DNA of 64,000 nucleotides from Marinibaculum pumilum (GCF_042646425.1 NZ_JBHRTR010000036.1:1-64000), one strand, 5' to 3'. Shown: positions 53,350 to 62,961, counted from the first letter of the stretch. Program-made: numbers and translations. Notes: a model not told the origin generated them from the letters alone.

Positions 53350-54870
53350 TCAGATCTCCAGGGGCGGCGTGCGGCCGCTCTCCTCGAGCTCCCATTCCGC
53401 GCTCCAGCCGCCATCCCGGCGGAACAGCATCAGGTAGTTCCGCTCGCTGGTATAGATCCGCCTGCGGCCGGGCAGCGGGAACATCCGGATCCGCCGGCCG
53501 GGCAGCGGTTCACCGCCGAGCCGGGCCAGAAAGCCCAGCCCGGGTCCGAAGATCGCGGGCGGCTTCGGATGGGCGATGCCTGAGGAGATCAGCTGGTGCA
53601 GGCGGCGCACGCCGCCCAGGCGCATCTCACCGCGGCCGGCCAGATGGATCTCGCCCGACAGCAGGGTCACCGGTGTCTGCCGCGCGACCACCTCCCGCTC
53701 CAGCCCCGCCAGGAAGCGCCGCCATTCGGCCCGATGCGGCCGGCTCTGCCACTGGTCGCGCAGATCGTCCTCGTATTTCTGCGCACCCGGGATCAGGTCC
53801 ATCAGCCATTCCACCCAGCTCAGCCGCGGCCCCAGCCCGGGCACGGTGGAGATCACCAGCCGCCGGTCGCCGGCGGGGGCCTCGCTCAGAAGCCGCTCGT
53901 AGACATTCCAGCCGGCCGCCGACATCACCCTGTGCGGCCGCCTTTCGCTGCGCAGGTCGGGGGCCACCACGGTCAGGCCCGGAAAGCGGGCCGCCCAGGT
54001 GAAGGTGCCGCCCTCGGCATCGCCGCAGATCTCCGGCAGTTCGTCCGCCGCGGCGCCCAGCTGGAACAGGGCGCACATCTCGCGCGCGACCTGGAACAGG
54101 CCGCGGCCGACCGCGCTGTCCAGCACCGCAGGCGGATGGCTGCCCCAGCCGTCCATGATGTCGTGGTCGTCCCACATCATCAGCGACGGCACCGCCGCCA
54201 TCAGCCGGGCGATCGGCGGCTGCGCCGCAATGGCCAGATAGCGCCCGAACAGCCAGCGGCGCGCCGCCGTGCGCACCGCTTCATCAAAGCGCATGTCGCC
54301 GCGCCGCCGGGGCGGCAGCGCATGCCACGCCACCAGGTCCGGATGGGCGGTGAGGATCTCGTCGGCATAGACCTGGTCGCCGCCGTGCAGCAGCAGGTGG
54401 CAGGCTGCACGCTCATGTTCCTCTGCCAGGCGGTCCCACATGGCATCGCGCTCCGACAGGCTGCGGGCGGCATCGCCATGTTCCTGCCCGTTGCAGGAAA
54501 CGAAGGCGACGCGCAGGTCGCCGCGCAGGTCCGTCGCGACCGGATAATGCCGGCCATCTACCGAATAGCCGGCGCCGTCCGCCACCGGCAGGGCAAGGTC
54601 CCAGCGGCGCACCACGCGGTCGAACAGCCGCGCCAGTTCGACCGGCGCCACCTCCGCACCGTCAGAACCGTGCAGGCGCGGCGGCGGTGCGGCCGCCGCG
54701 GTCACCATGACGACGGCGATCCGGCAGGCCGTCTCGTCCGCGCCGCGTGCGAACAGCAGCGGCCCCACCCGCTCTGGCGGAATCTGGGCTTCCGGGCCGG
54801 GCGCGGCGCCCGGTTCCAGGGGCGCCACAGGTTCGTTCGGTGCGGACGGGGTGTTCACGGACGCGGGCAA
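53350..54870 (-). CDS. PhoD-like metallophosphatase
   Basis: The 506-residue protein has the PhoD-type metal motifs VAFVSCNGQEH, LLLHGGDQVYADEI, SLMMWDDHDIMDGWG and LLSGEIHLAGRG. It has no signal peptide or Tat motif, unlike secreted PhoD, so it belongs to the cytosolic PhoD-like group. The start is taken as TTG 54870 with AGATAGG directly upstream; GTG 54858 is an alternative. It is divergent from the DUF2252 gene. Confidence 0.83.
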   Translation of the reverse strand: MPASVNTPSAPNEPVAPLEPGAAPGPEAQIPPERVGPLLFARGADETACRIAVVMVTAAAAPPPRLHGSDGAEVAPVELARLFDRVVRRWDLALPVADGAGYSVDGRHYPVATDLRGDLRVAFVSCNGQEHGDAARSLSERDAMWDRLAEEHERAACHLLLHGGDQVYADEILTAHPDLVAWHALPPRRRGDMRFDEAVRTAARRWLFGRYLAIAAQPPIARLMAAVPSLMMWDDHDIMDGWGSHPPAVLDSAVGRGLFQVAREMCALFQLGAAADELPEICGDAEGGTFTWAARFPGLTVVAPDLRSERRPHRVMSAAGWNVYERLLSEAPAGDRRLVISTVPGLGPRLSWVEWLMDLIPGAQKYEDDLRDQWQSRPHRAEWRRFLAGLEREVVARQTPVTLLSGEIHLAGRGEMRLGGVRRLHQLISSGIAHPKPPAIFGPGLGFLARLGGEPLPGRRIRMFPLPGRRRIYTSERNYLMLFRRDGGWSAEWELEESGRTPPLEI

Positions 54871-54923
54871 CCTATCTCTGTGGTGCGAAGCTAGGTCTTA
54901 GCACCACGACGCAAGGAGAAACC

Positions 54924-56300
54924 ATGGCCGCAGGCACGAAGGAAGATGCGACCGGGAGCGGACCGCGGCGGGAGGCCATCCTGCACCGCGAACTGGAACG
55001 GGTGGACGGGCATCCGCCGGATCCCGCCGCTCCCCTGGCCAAACACCGCAAGATGGCGGCCAATCCCTTCCGCTTCCTGCGGGGCGCGGCCCAGATCTAC
55101 TACGCCGACATGAAGGCCGGCCGGATCGCGATCCCGCCGGTCTTCGCTTCGCCGCCGCACCGGACCCTGGTGATGGGCGACTGCCACCTGTCGAACTTCG
55201 GCTTCATGACGGAGGAAGGCTCGCACAGCCGCCGGGTGATCTTCGCCCCCAACGACTTCGACGATGCCTGTGTCGGGCCGGCGGCCTGGGACCTGGTGCG
55301 CTTCATCGCCAGCCTGTTCCTGGCGGCCGGCTATGGCCGCGGCATCCTGGAGGGTCGCTTCCGGTCCAACGAGGCAACCGATACCGCCGGCCTGGCCGCG
55401 CCCGACGACGGCGATGCCGAGGCCGCCGCCAGGGCCTTCCTGGAGGCCTACCGGCGGACCTGCCAGGCGGTGGCCGCCGATCCGGAGCGGCGGCAGGACG
55501 CGCTGCAGAAGTTCGGCAAGGGCCATTGCCTGCGCAAGCCCTACAAGAAGGCGCGCCGCCGCGCCGCCGGGGGACGCGACTTCGCACGCAAGAGCGCGCT
55601 CGGCAAGGCGGTGGAGATCACCGCCGACGGGCTGCGGTTCCGCGATCGGCCGGACCGCTACCGCCGCCTGGACGCCGCCACCGGGTCAAAGGTCCGGGCG
55701 GCCTTCCGCCCCTATGTCGACGATGCGGTGCTGGACGTCGTCGCGCGTCTGGACGCCGGCACCGGGTCGGTCGGCATGGAAAGGTACTACCTTCTGGTAG
55801 GGCCGGAGGATTTCGCCGGGCCCGAAGACCTGCCGCTCTGCCATGTGGTGGAAGTGAAGCAGCAGCGTGCCGCGGCGCCGCTGTTTCACTTCCCCGACCT
55901 GGACCCTGTCAACGGCATGAATCCAGCCCACCTGACGGTCGATTGCCAGCGGCGCATGCAGCGCCGGCCCGACCTGGTCCTGGACGAGGTGGTCTGGCAG
56001 GACCGCCACTGGCTGGTGCGCTCCCGCCACCACGCCCGGGTCTCTCTGGATCCCGAGGATCTGTGCCTGCTGCCGGCGCAGCAGGACCTCTCCGCCCCGC
56101 TCCGGCACTATGCCGCCGCCTGCGGCCAGGCTCTGGCGCTGGCGCATGCGCGCGGCGATCGCCGCTCCACCCGCTTCGAATCGGCGATGGCGCGGGCGCT
56201 GAAGGCACAGGGGGCAGCCCTGATCGCCGCCGGTCGCGCCCAGGCGCGGCGGAGCGAGGCCGATTGCGACCTGCTGCGGGCCATGCTGGATGGCAACTGA
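54924..56300 (+). CDS. DUF2252 family protein
   Basis: The 458-residue protein matches DUF2252, with AKHRKMAANPFRFLRGAAQIYYAD, LVMGDCHLSNFGF, FAPNDFDDACVGPAAWDLVRF and VVEVKQQRAAAPLF. The GDxHxxNFG and NDFDD motifs recall the catalytic loop of aminoglycoside-kinase-like folds, so a phosphotransferase role is possible but undemonstrated. AAGGAG lies ideally before the ATG. Confidence 0.87.
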   Translation: MAAGTKEDATGSGPRREAILHRELERVDGHPPDPAAPLAKHRKMAANPFRFLRGAAQIYYADMKAGRIAIPPVFASPPHRTLVMGDCHLSNFGFMTEEGSHSRRVIFAPNDFDDACVGPAAWDLVRFIASLFLAAGYGRGILEGRFRSNEATDTAGLAAPDDGDAEAAARAFLEAYRRTCQAVAADPERRQDALQKFGKGHCLRKPYKKARRRAAGGRDFARKSALGKAVEITADGLRFRDRPDRYRRLDAATGSKVRAAFRPYVDDAVLDVVARLDAGTGSVGMERYYLLVGPEDFAGPEDLPLCHVVEVKQQRAAAPLFHFPDLDPVNGMNPAHLTVDCQRRMQRRPDLVLDEVVWQDRHWLVRSRHHARVSLDPEDLCLLPAQQDLSAPLRHYAAACGQALALAHARGDRRSTRFESAMARALKAQGAALIAAGRAQARRSEADCDLLRAMLDGN

Positions 56301-56331
56301 CCGGCGCGGAGCTTGGCCCGACAGCAGAAAG

Positions 56332-56345
56332 ATGTGTATACACAT
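56332..56345. promoter_or_regulatory. Perfect 14-bp palindrome ATGTGTATACACAT
   Basis: The palindrome lies in an AT-rich island 33 bp upstream of the SDR start. The GT-x-TA-x-AC core is of the kind bound by GntR/FadR or TetR-type repressors. No regulator gene is adjacent. Confidence 0.55.
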
Positions 56346-56378
56346 TTTAATCGGGGAATCGAGAGCGGGAGGATCGCC

Positions 56379-57119
56379 ATGACGGCACAGAACGGGCCGG
56401 TTGCCCTTGTCATCGGCGCAGGCGATGCGACCGGCGGCGCCATTGCGCGGCGCTTCGCAGCCGGCGGCTACACCGCAGTGATGACCCGCCGGCCGCGCAA
56501 CATCGAGCAGCTGGAAGCCCTGGCGGGCGTGATCGGCGCCGCCGGCGGCAAAGCCCATGCCTTCGGCATCGACGCCCGCGAGGAAGCGGAAATGGTCCCC
56601 TTCATCGAACGGGTGGAAGCGGAGATCGGGCCGATCGAGGTCGCGGTGTTCAATATCGGCGCCAATGTCCGGTTCGGCATCACCGACACCACCTCGCGGG
56701 TCTACCGCAAGGTCTGGGAGATGGGCGCCTTCGCCGGCTTCCTGACCGGACGGGAAGCCGCCCGCCACATGCTGCCGCGCGGCCGGGGCACGATCATCTT
56801 CACCGGTGCGACGGCCAGCGTCCGGGGCGGTGAAGGCTATGCCGCCTTTGCCGGCGCCAAGCATGCGCTGCGCGCGCTGGCGCAGTCGATGGCGCGGGAG
56901 CTGGGGCCGAAAGGGATCCATGTCGCCCATGCGGTGATCGACGGGGCGATCGACACCGCCTTCATCCGCGAGAATTTCCCGGACCGCTATTCCCTCAAGG
57001 CGCAGGACGGCGTGCTGCAGCCGGACGACATCGCGGAGGCCTATTGGATGCTTCATCGGCAGCCGCCTTCGGCCTGGAGCTTCGAACTGGATCTGCGGCC
57101 CTGGATCGAGCAGTGGTAA
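56379..57119 (+). CDS. Short-chain dehydrogenase/reductase, variant active site
   Basis: The 246-residue protein has a nucleotide-binding motif VIGAGDATGGAIARRF, the NIGAN segment, GTIIFTGATASVRGG with the catalytic-type Ser, and FAGAKHALRALAQSMARELGPKGIHVAHAVIDGAIDT. In the normal YxxxK position the sequence is FxxxK (FAGAK), so the usual catalytic Tyr is Phe; such variants form their own SDR group and may be altered in activity. GGGAGGATCGCC precedes the ATG at 56379. Confidence 0.87.
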   Translation: MTAQNGPVALVIGAGDATGGAIARRFAAGGYTAVMTRRPRNIEQLEALAGVIGAAGGKAHAFGIDAREEAEMVPFIERVEAEIGPIEVAVFNIGANVRFGITDTTSRVYRKVWEMGAFAGFLTGREAARHMLPRGRGTIIFTGATASVRGGEGYAAFAGAKHALRALAQSMARELGPKGIHVAHAVIDGAIDTAFIRENFPDRYSLKAQDGVLQPDDIAEAYWMLHRQPPSAWSFELDLRPWIEQW

Positions 57120-57164
57120 GCGGTAGCGCGGGGCGGGAGCAGGGCTTCCGAGCTGCGGCTTGCG

Positions 57165-60068
57165 TCAGTTGCCGGGGCCGGCCGCCGCTCGCAGTTCCTG
57201 CAGCTCCGTCGCCCGGTCCAGAACCTGGCGCAGCTTCACCGCCAGGTCCTGCTGCCGGTAGGGCTTGTTGAGGAGATGCACCCCGGGATCCAGGCGGCCG
57301 TGATGGACGATGGCGTTCTCGGCATAGCCGGAGGTGAAGAGGACCGGCAGGCCGGGTTGCAGCTTCAGGGCCGCTTCCGCCAGCTGCCGGCCATCCATGC
57401 CGCCGGGCATCACGACATCGGTGAACAAGAGGTCGATCTGGCGGCCGGTCCGCAGCACGTCCAGGGCCTCGGGCCCGCTGGCGGCGGCGGTCACCCGATA
57501 GCCCAGGGCCTCGAGCTGGCTGCCGACATGCCGCCGCACCAGTTCGTCATCCTCCACAAGCAGAATCCGCTCCGTTCCCCCGGTCGTCCCGGCCGACAGC
57601 CGGGCGCCGGGCAGCACGGCTTCGCCTTCCGCCGCACGCGGCAGGTATAGGCGGACGGTGGTACCCTGCCCAGGCTCGGAATAGATCTTCACATGACCGT
57701 GGCTCTGCTTGGCGAAGCCGAACACCATGCTGAGCCCCAGGCCGCTGCCCTGCCCCACCCCCTTGGTGGTGAAGAACGGCTCGAAGGCCCGGGCAACCAC
57801 TTCCGGCGCCATCCCGGTCCCGGTGTCGGACACCGCCACCATGAGATAGTCGCCGGGCACGACCTCCTCGTTCCAGTCGGCATAGTCGCGATCCAGGTGG
57901 GCATTCGCCGTCTCCACCGTCAGGCGGCCGCCATCGGGCATCGCGTCCCGTGCATTGAGGCAGAGGTTCAGCACCGCCGCCTCCAGCTGCGGCGCATCGA
58001 CCAGGGCCGGCCAGACCTCCGCCGCCGCCACGAACCGGATCTCGACATTCTCCCCCAGGCTCCGGCGAAGCAGGGCCTCCATCCCCGACATCAGGGCCGG
58101 GACATCCGTCGGCCGCGGCTCCAGTGCCTGCTGCCGGGCGAAGGCCAGCAGCCGGCGGGTCAGTTCCGCCCCGCGCTGCGCCGCCGACCGGGTCATCTCC
58201 GCCAGCTGCCGCAGCCGGGGGCGCTCCTGCAGCGCCTCGGCCAGGCTGTCGGCATTGCCCAGGATGACGGTAAGCAGGTTGTTGAAGTCGTGGGCCACGC
58301 CGCCGGTCAGCTGGCCCACGGCCTGCAGCCGCTGCGACTGGCGCAGCTGCCGTTCCACCGCAAGGCGCGGCGTGATGTCCGTCTGGATCGCCAGCACCGA
58401 CTTGGGCAGGCCGTTATCGTCGCGCACCAGGGTCCAGCGCGCCTCTGTGGTCAGGGCGCTGCCGTCCCGCCGCTCCTGCCGGATCTCGCCGCTCCACTCG
58501 CCCTGCGCCAGCAGGTCCGACATCGCCTCCCGATGGCGGTCGGGATCCTCCGCCAGCAGATCGGCGATGGTGCGGCCCAGCGCCTCGGATGCCGGCCAGC
58601 CGTACAGCCGTTCCGCCCCCCGGTTCCAGTAGGAGATATGCCCGTCCAGGTCGCGGACGATGATCGCGTCCTGCGCCTTGTCCAGCAGCGCCGCCTGTTC
58701 CTGCAGCCGGCTGCGCGCCAGCTTGCGTTCGGTGATGTCCTGGATGGCACCCTGGATCCGGTGCGTCCGGCCGTCGGCATCCGCGACGCCCTGGCCCATG
58801 ATCCGGACCCAGGCGACCCGCCCGGGACCCGCCACCAGCGCCGCCTCCTCGTCGAACGGCCGGCCGGTCCGGGCGCAGCGCGCCATCACCCGGCTGATCA
58901 CCTGCCGGCTGTCCGGCATGTAGAAGCGCAGGGCATCGTCGGTGGCATGGACCAGCCGGCCGGACGCGCCATGCAGGATGGCCACCTCTTCCGACCAGGA
59001 AACCATGTCCGCATCGAGGTCGGCCTCCCAGCCGCCGATCCGCGCCATCCGGCTGGCGATCCGCAGCAGCGCCTCGTTCCGGCGCAGTTCCTCTCGGATC
59101 GCCACCGCCTCGGTGATGTTGCGGAAATAGATCGACAGGCCGTCGGGCCGCGGAAAGCAGCGGATGTCGTACCAGCGCCCGGACGGCGGGTCCTGGGCCT
59201 CGAAATGGCGCTCCGTGGTGCCCTCGGCGGCGGCACGGAGCCGGTCGCCGATCTCGCCCGCGGCCATCCGCGGGGCGATCTCCGCCAGCGGCCGCCCGAC
59301 CAGCGGGTCGCCGCGGCCATTGTCGGGACCGTGATCGGCCAGGGTCGGGTCACGCAGGGCTGGGTCACGCAGGGCCGGGTCCCGCCTGGCAGCACCGTTC
59401 GCATAGACCAGGTGCAGCGACCGGTCGAGCGACAGGTAGCAGTCGGAGATGCTCTCCAGGATCTGCGACGCGCCGAGCAGCGCCTCGGACCGTTCCCGTT
59501 CCGCGATGAAGGCCTCCCGGTACTGCGACAGGGTACTGAGGATCAGGCCGAAGCACAGATAGGACAGGCCGAACACCACGAACCAGGGCTGCACCGGTTC
59601 CGGATAGGCCGCCAGGATGCGGCCTGCATTGGGCACCACGACGGCGAAGGGCAGGCACATCAGCACCACATGCAGCAGCCGCCCGGAGCGCGTCACCCGC
59701 ATCAGGATGTTGAAGGCCAGCAGGGGGAAGAACCAGACCAGGTAGACGAAGACGTTCGTCGTCCGGTCGGCGCTGTACAGCGCGATCAGGATTCCGGCAC
59801 TGAGGTAGCAGCCGAAATACAGGATGGCGATGATGGTGACGTGGTGGAACAGCCGGGCCGGGAGCAGGAAGAAGCCGAGGATCACCGCCGCCGAGAACAG
59901 CGCGCAGGAGGCCACCAGCCAGAGCTCGATGCCGGCGATCAGGCCCATCGGATAGGCCACCGCCAGGCCGAAGCCGGAACCGGCCAGGGCCAGCCCGCAG
60001 GCGGTCACGACCGCCTGGCGGGCCAGGCGCCGCGAACGGCCGTCCATCATCTCGATCTCGTGCAGCAT
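57165..60068 (-). CDS. PAS-containing hybrid sensor kinase with receiver domain
   Basis: The 967-residue protein has an N-terminal block of about six helices (20-190), three PAS domains (about 200-570, the last with IIVRDLDGHISYWNRGAERLYGW), an NtrB-like HisKA box QLTGGVAHDFNNLLTVILGN, a HATPase with NLCLNARDAMPDGG and GSGLGLSMVFGF, and a C-terminal REC (RILLVEDDELVRRHV, phospho-Asp in LLFTDVVMPGGMDG). This is the common FixL-like hybrid layout. No partner is adjacent. A 15-bp repeat lengthens the first PAS loop. Confidence 0.92.
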   Translation of the reverse strand: MLHEIEMMDGRSRRLARQAVVTACGLALAGSGFGLAVAYPMGLIAGIELWLVASCALFSAAVILGFFLLPARLFHHVTIIAILYFGCYLSAGILIALYSADRTTNVFVYLVWFFPLLAFNILMRVTRSGRLLHVVLMCLPFAVVVPNAGRILAAYPEPVQPWFVVFGLSYLCFGLILSTLSQYREAFIAERERSEALLGASQILESISDCYLSLDRSLHLVYANGAARRDPALRDPALRDPTLADHGPDNGRGDPLVGRPLAEIAPRMAAGEIGDRLRAAAEGTTERHFEAQDPPSGRWYDIRCFPRPDGLSIYFRNITEAVAIREELRRNEALLRIASRMARIGGWEADLDADMVSWSEEVAILHGASGRLVHATDDALRFYMPDSRQVISRVMARCARTGRPFDEEAALVAGPGRVAWVRIMGQGVADADGRTHRIQGAIQDITERKLARSRLQEQAALLDKAQDAIIVRDLDGHISYWNRGAERLYGWPASEALGRTIADLLAEDPDRHREAMSDLLAQGEWSGEIRQERRDGSALTTEARWTLVRDDNGLPKSVLAIQTDITPRLAVERQLRQSQRLQAVGQLTGGVAHDFNNLLTVILGNADSLAEALQERPRLRQLAEMTRSAAQRGAELTRRLLAFARQQALEPRPTDVPALMSGMEALLRRSLGENVEIRFVAAAEVWPALVDAPQLEAAVLNLCLNARDAMPDGGRLTVETANAHLDRDYADWNEEVVPGDYLMVAVSDTGTGMAPEVVARAFEPFFTTKGVGQGSGLGLSMVFGFAKQSHGHVKIYSEPGQGTTVRLYLPRAAEGEAVLPGARLSAGTTGGTERILLVEDDELVRRHVGSQLEALGYRVTAAASGPEALDVLRTGRQIDLLFTDVVMPGGMDGRQLAEAALKLQPGLPVLFTSGYAENAIVHHGRLDPGVHLLNKPYRQQDLAVKLRQVLDRATELQELRAAAGPGN
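59347..59381. repeat. 15-bp tandem repeat in a PAS loop
   Basis: GGGTCACGCAGGGCY occurs at 59347-59361 and 59362-59376 followed by a partial copy; the coding strand gives the peptide repeat RDPALRDPALRDPTL. Confidence 0.85.
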
Positions 60069-60337
60069 CAGGCCCCGGGTCCGCTATCCGGCCGGCGCCG
60101 CACCCCGGCAGCCGCACCGGCGGTGACTTCCATCAGTCCAGCATCAAAACATTCCCGAACCGTTACCACCCTGCCTGAACGGGGACCGGCCGAAGTGGGG
60201 CGAGATGACGCAGCGGCCAGCGCCGGATCCGCCGGCCACGAGGGCGGGCACAGGGCCTGCCGCCTGCGACTTGTGGCAAGCGGTGCGACCGCACATCTTT
60301 AGGGGCGATAGACCTTGCCGAACAGGTGGGAGCGGCG

Positions 60338-60703
60338 ATGACCGAACAGAGCGAACTGGCGCGCAAGCTGAAGGCGCATATCGACACCCTTGACAGCGAG
60401 ATCCGGCGCCTGGATGCGAAGCTGAAGGTTGTGGAAGTGGAAACCCGGCAGCGCATCGAGCGCAGCATCAACGACCTGTGGGCGCAGCGCGGCGAGGCGG
60501 AGTCCCGCCTGGACGAGGTGAAGCGCACCTCTGAATCCGCATGGTCGGAACTGCGCACGGGCTTCGAGCGCGCCTTCGACGAGATCTATTCCGGCTTCAA
60601 GCGCGCGCGGGAACGTGCCGCGCAGGACGATGACGGACCGCCTCCGCCACCGGCCGGCCCGGCATCGGGCCACGGGCCAGGCCCCGGGACGAACCGCAGC
60701 TAG
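60338..60703 (+). CDS. Small coiled-coil protein, sll1863-like
   Basis: The 121-residue protein is nearly all heptad helix: LARKLKAHIDTLDSEIRRLDAKLKVVEVETRQRIERSINDLWAQRGEAESRLDEVKRTSESAWSELRTGFERAFDEIYSGFKRA, then a Pro/Gly tail. The SESAWSELRTGFERAFDE motif resembles the sll1863-type stress-response coiled coils. GGTGGGAG precedes the ATG. The function is not known. Confidence 0.72.
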   Translation: MTEQSELARKLKAHIDTLDSEIRRLDAKLKVVEVETRQRIERSINDLWAQRGEAESRLDEVKRTSESAWSELRTGFERAFDEIYSGFKRARERAAQDDDGPPPPPAGPASGHGPGPGTNRS

Positions 60704-60712
60704 CCCGGCCGG

Positions 60713-61264
60713 CTAGTTCTGTGCCGCCGGCTCGGGCGGCACCCGCAGGGTGGATTTCGGCGGCAGTTCCTGGGTCTGAACGGGGATCTGCGGCGAGGCC
60801 TGCGGCACCGGCGCGTCGAGGGCAGAGACCGGGCGGTCGCTGGCGACCTCTACCACTTCCTCCTGGTAGCCGGGAAAAGCCTCGCCGCCGACATACTGGA
60901 CCGACAGGTCGGGGCCGGCCTGAACCGCGGCCGGCACGGCATCGCCCAGCGCCATCGGCGGCGGGCTGCCACGGCCGCGCCCAGCCACATTGTAGGGATC
61001 CGGCATCGCATAGCAGTTCGGCCTGCCGAGCGTGGCATAGCAATAGACCGGCTGGCGGTCGCGGATCACGATCCGTTCCTTGCAGTACGACTCCCACTTG
61101 AAGACGTTCTGCAGGTCGCACTCCTCTTCCGTGACGACGGAAAACCCCTTGTCGATATCGTCGGTGACCAGCTTGCCGTAGGGCAGCGGGTTGCAGGCGG
61201 CGAGCAGGCCGGCAAGCAGGAGGCTGGCGGGCAGGAGGCTGGCGGGCAGGAGGCTGGCGGGCAT
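60713..61264 (-). CDS. Putative lipoprotein of unknown function
   Basis: The 183-residue protein starts with an exceptional signal peptide, MPASLLPASLLPASLLLAGLLAAC, ending in an LAAC lipobox. The mature part has four further Cys (ECDLQNVFKWESYCKERIV, YCYATLGRPNCYAMPD) and a proline-rich end; I know no family. The signal peptide lacks a positive n-region. An in-frame ATG at 61393 would add 43 mostly charged residues and is less likely. The gene lies downstream of a sensor kinase on the same strand. Confidence 0.65.
   Translation of the reverse strand: MPASLLPASLLPASLLLAGLLAACNPLPYGKLVTDDIDKGFSVVTEEECDLQNVFKWESYCKERIVIRDRQPVYCYATLGRPNCYAMPDPYNVAGRGRGSPPPMALGDAVPAAVQAGPDLSVQYVGGEAFPGYQEEVVEVASDRPVSALDAPVPQASPQIPVQTQELPPKSTLRVPPEPAAQN
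61218..61262. repeat. 15-bp tandem repeat, three exact copies, in a signal peptide
   Basis: AGGAGGCTGGCGGGC is repeated exactly at 61218-61232, 61233-61247 and 61248-61262. On the minus coding strand it encodes PASLL three times, directly after the start codon of the lipoprotein. Confidence 0.95.
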
Positions 61265-61439
61265 GAAGACGGCACGGGCATGGTCGCGCGCAACGGTCCC
61301 ATCCTGCCGGTCGGCAAGAATCTCCCGGTCCGTCTGCCGATCCCGGGCCCGTCGCGGATCCCGGGCTCCTGGCGCATCACTGTGCTGGGCCATCGTTCTG
61401 CTTCCCCTGCCCGGCCGGCCGCGCCGCAGGGTGCTGCGG

Positions 61440-62915
61440 CTAGGCGGTCCGTTCGGGCAATTCCAGTCGAAACGTCGTGCCCCGTCCGTCCGACCGCAGC
61501 AGTCTGAGGTCGCCGCCATGGGCGCGCACCAGCTCAAGTGCAATTGTCAGGCCAAGACCTGTCCCGCCCGACCGGCTGCCGCGAAACGGCTCGAACAGAT
61601 GCGCCCGCACCTTCTCGGGCAGGCCCGGCCCGGTATCGGCCACCTCGACCGCGATGCGGCCCTGCCCGGCCACTGCCAGGACGGAAAGCTCGCCCTGCCC
61701 GGCCATCGCCTCCACGGCATTGCGCATCAGGTTCAGCAGCACGCGGTAGAGCTGCTCGGGATCGGCTTCCACCATGAGGTCCGGCGCCACGTCGTTGCGC
61801 CATCGCGGTCCGCCATCCGCCCCCAGGTCGAGGGTCGCGGCCACCTCCTCCACCAGGCCATGCAGCGCGAAGCGCCGGCGTTGCGGCGGGCTCTCCTCCG
61901 CCTTGCCGAACTGGAGGGTGCGGCCGCAGAGCGCGATGGCGCGGTCGACACTGGCGATCAGCCGCGGCGCCACGCGCTGCACGGTCGGATCCTCCACCGT
62001 CGACAGGCGGTCGGAAAGGAGTTGCGCCCCGGCCAGGATGTTGCGCAGGTCGTGGCTGATCTTCGCCACCGCCGCACCCAGCGCCGCCAGCCGCTTCTGC
62101 TGCGCCAGCGCGGTCCGCACCTCGGCTTGCATGTGTGCCAGCTGCACCTCGGCGATGCCGATCTCGTCGCGACGCCCGGACGGCCGGATCACGCGGCCGG
62201 CATCCTCGGGCCGCCGGCTGAAGCGGATCATGCTGGAGGTGAGGCGCCGCATCGGCCGCACCATCAGGAAGTAGAGCGCCAGAAAGACCAGCGAGGCGGT
62301 GATCAGGGAAATCATCAACGACAGCAGGAAGATGCGGCTGGAATAGTCGGCGATCTCCTGCTGCAGCGGCGCCGGATCCAGAACGATCTCCAGCACCAGG
62401 TCGGGATTGCCGGGATGCTGTGCGACCACCAGCAGGGCATTGCCGGCCCCGCCCAGGATGGTGGTGAAGGTATCCGCGATCAGCGAGACCGGGTCCTCGT
62501 CGCGCAGGTCGTAGACGGCGCCCATCTCTTCCGGCGGATGGGCGCCCAGGATCAGAGCGCGCTGGTCGCCGGCTTTCAGCGCCACCGCCATGGCGCCGAC
62601 ACTGTGCAGCAGTTCCATCGCCAGGTCCGGATCCAGCCGCTTCTCCGGCGCCGCCGTGATCGCCAGCGACGCCAGGTAGGCGGCCTCCACCCGCCCCTGC
62701 AGATAGCCCTGCTGGAAGCGCGCGACGGAGGGCACGTAGATCAGCACTTCGCTCAGCATTACGAAGATGATTGTCAGGACCAGCAGCCGGCCGGACAGGG
62801 ACCGCAGCAGGGAGGGCCGGGCCGGCACGGGCAGCGGTTCGGCAGGGCCGGACAGGATCCCGGGCGCCGCAGCAGCGGCGCCGGCTTCGGCATCTGCGTC
62901 GGGTCTGGTATCCAA
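61440..62915 (-). CDS. Membrane sensor histidine kinase with HAMP
   Basis: The 491-residue protein has helix 43-63, a periplasmic region of about 130 residues, helix 195-219 running into a HAMP domain, a dimerisation box with His288 in AKISHDLRNILAGAQLLSDRL, and a HATPase with LLNLMRNAVEAMAG, ADTGPGLP and GGTGLGLTIALELV. The start is TTG 62915 with GGGGA upstream. It lies 46 bp after the oxidoreductase gene on the same strand; no response regulator is adjacent. Confidence 0.88.
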   Translation of the reverse strand: MDTRPDADAEAGAAAAAPGILSGPAEPLPVPARPSLLRSLSGRLLVLTIIFVMLSEVLIYVPSVARFQQGYLQGRVEAAYLASLAITAAPEKRLDPDLAMELLHSVGAMAVALKAGDQRALILGAHPPEEMGAVYDLRDEDPVSLIADTFTTILGGAGNALLVVAQHPGNPDLVLEIVLDPAPLQQEIADYSSRIFLLSLMISLITASLVFLALYFLMVRPMRRLTSSMIRFSRRPEDAGRVIRPSGRRDEIGIAEVQLAHMQAEVRTALAQQKRLAALGAAVAKISHDLRNILAGAQLLSDRLSTVEDPTVQRVAPRLIASVDRAIALCGRTLQFGKAEESPPQRRRFALHGLVEEVAATLDLGADGGPRWRNDVAPDLMVEADPEQLYRVLLNLMRNAVEAMAGQGELSVLAVAGQGRIAVEVADTGPGLPEKVRAHLFEPFRGSRSGGTGLGLTIALELVRAHGGDLRLLRSDGRGTTFRLELPERTA

Positions 62916-62961
62916 GAACGTTCCCCGAAAGGCCGCCGCCCGCGGCCGGGCGGGTCGCGGG

